Origin: an uncultured Clostridia bacterium
GTDB lineage: Bacteria > Bacillota > Clostridia > Lachnospirales > CAMVHY01
Length of the DNA stretch: 12,602 nucleotides
Direction of reading: 5' to 3'
Assembly: GCA_946415665.1 (NCBI GenBank)
Contig: CAMKTI010000047.1
Span: forward strand, 1 to 12,602
Part shown: positions 12,283 through 12,602 of the stretch, one piece after another
Numbering within the stretch: the stretch's first letter is position 1
How the letters are laid out: each line of letters begins with the position of its first letter
Program-made: the position numbers and the translations under genes
Notes under the pieces: generated by a model
Told to the model about the DNA's origin: nothing
What the model saw: only the letters and a program-made list of their open reading frames with translations
Database searches by the model: none

Positions 12283-12601
12283 TTAAAAGAATGACAAATA
12301 CATAAAGATACAACAAACATAAATGGAAGCGATAAAAGCATCGAGCGTTCTAGCGTATCGGGTGGCAATACCGCGCCAACGCTTAAAAGCAAGGAAAGTA
12401 TTCTCGATAATATGTCTAAAGCAATAAAGTTTATAGTTATAATCACGTTGTTCAAGGTTGTTCAAGTTTGTTGCGTTTTGGAGGAATAACTGATTTTGTA
12501 TTTTGTTTTGCAATATAAGACAAAATTTAGTTAGTATCATAAACTTTATCTGCAAAGACTAATTTTGCATCGAGATTTTTGAGCAAGTTAATAGTTTCTT
12601 T
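12283..12601 (-). pseudogene. IS5-family transposase, C-terminal part, disrupted
   Basis: Two adjacent frames together encode the end of a DDE transposase. The upstream frame (from 12601) reads DAKLVFADKVYDTN, stops at TAA (12527-12529), then resumes as ILSYIAKQNTKSVIPPKRNK. The downstream frame continues RDYNYKLYCFRHIIENTF, then KRWRGIATRYARTLDAFIAS, to the stop at 12283-12285. The (R)HxIENxF...RRIATRY-like block holds the catalytic glutamate and is diagnostic of IS5-type transposases. The frame change coincides with a 10-bp tandem duplication (12447-12466). With one copy removed, the protein reads KLEQRDYNYK without interruption. Nonsense codon plus frameshift make it a pseudogene. Confidence 0.85.
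12447..12466. repeat. 10-bp tandem duplication causing the transposase frameshift
   Basis: GTTGTTCAAG occurs twice back to back (12447-12456, 12457-12466). Because 10 is not a multiple of 3, the second copy shifts the frame. Deleting either one restores the transposase frame. Confidence 0.85.
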
Positions 12602-12602
12602 A

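Larger units (their letters stand above)
12263..12602 (-). mobile_element. IS5-type insertion sequence remnant (one end in window)
   Basis: The left boundary is the terminal repeat at 12263-12280. Inside it lies the 3' end of a transposase gene read toward that end, with only a few bases between stop and terminal repeat. The rest of the element is beyond the right edge. The transposase is broken, so the element cannot move on its own unless complemented. Confidence 0.8.

Overview
The window is very AT-rich and looks like a chromosomal segment of an endospore-forming member of the Firmicutes, probably a low-GC clostridium. Three things point there: an alpha/beta-type small acid-soluble spore protein, a YtfJ/GerW sporulation protein next to DUF2953, and the Firmicutes-specific pair MecA and YwlE. 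Strong GGAGG-type ribosome binding sites and TTGACA-N17-TATAAT-type promoters fit. I cannot name the genus.

Layout. (1) 1-2074 holds two tandem copies of a roughly 1.13 kb cassette on the minus strand. Each has a sigma-A-type promoter, a leader of three identical 16-nt units that can fold as back-to-back mini-hairpins followed by U7, and a gene for an unrecognised four-helix membrane protein. The conserved stretch upstream of each promoter contains the terminator of the preceding gene. The left copy runs off the window. (2) 2157-2378 is the spore protein gene, whose terminator is homologous to the one between the cassettes. (3) 2634-5442 is a tight minus-strand operon, read DUF368 undecaprenyl-phosphate translocase, RluA/RluD-type pseudouridine synthase, DUF2953, YtfJ/GerW, ending in a large nested hairpin. 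(4) 5544-7017 is the only plus-strand unit: two promoters, a G7-containing translation start, two unrecognised hydrophilic helical proteins, then a divergent ribosomal protein L31, closed by a bidirectional terminator. (5) 7064-7711 is mecA with its own promoter. (6) 7808-11923 is a minus-strand housekeeping operon read sua5/ywlC, ywlE, rpiB, upp, ftsY, rnhA, mostly with overlapping or closely spaced genes. (7) 12106-12602 is insertion-sequence debris: two like-oriented copies of an 18-bp IS-end sequence, a short orphan ORF with a strong ribosome binding site, and the 3' part of an IS5-type transposase broken by a nonsense codon and a 10-bp tandem duplication.

Functional links. Sua5 (tRNA t6A), RluD-type synthase and L31 concern the ribosome and translation. 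FtsY serves membrane targeting, and DUF368 serves cell-wall lipid carrier recycling. YwlE (arginine-phosphate phosphatase) and MecA (ClpC adaptor) both bear on ClpC-dependent proteolysis. The spore protein and YtfJ/GerW belong to sporulation.

The most original material is the duplicated membrane-protein cassette with its triple-hairpin leader and the two orphan genes co-transcribed with L31. Function is unknown for both, and I assign none.
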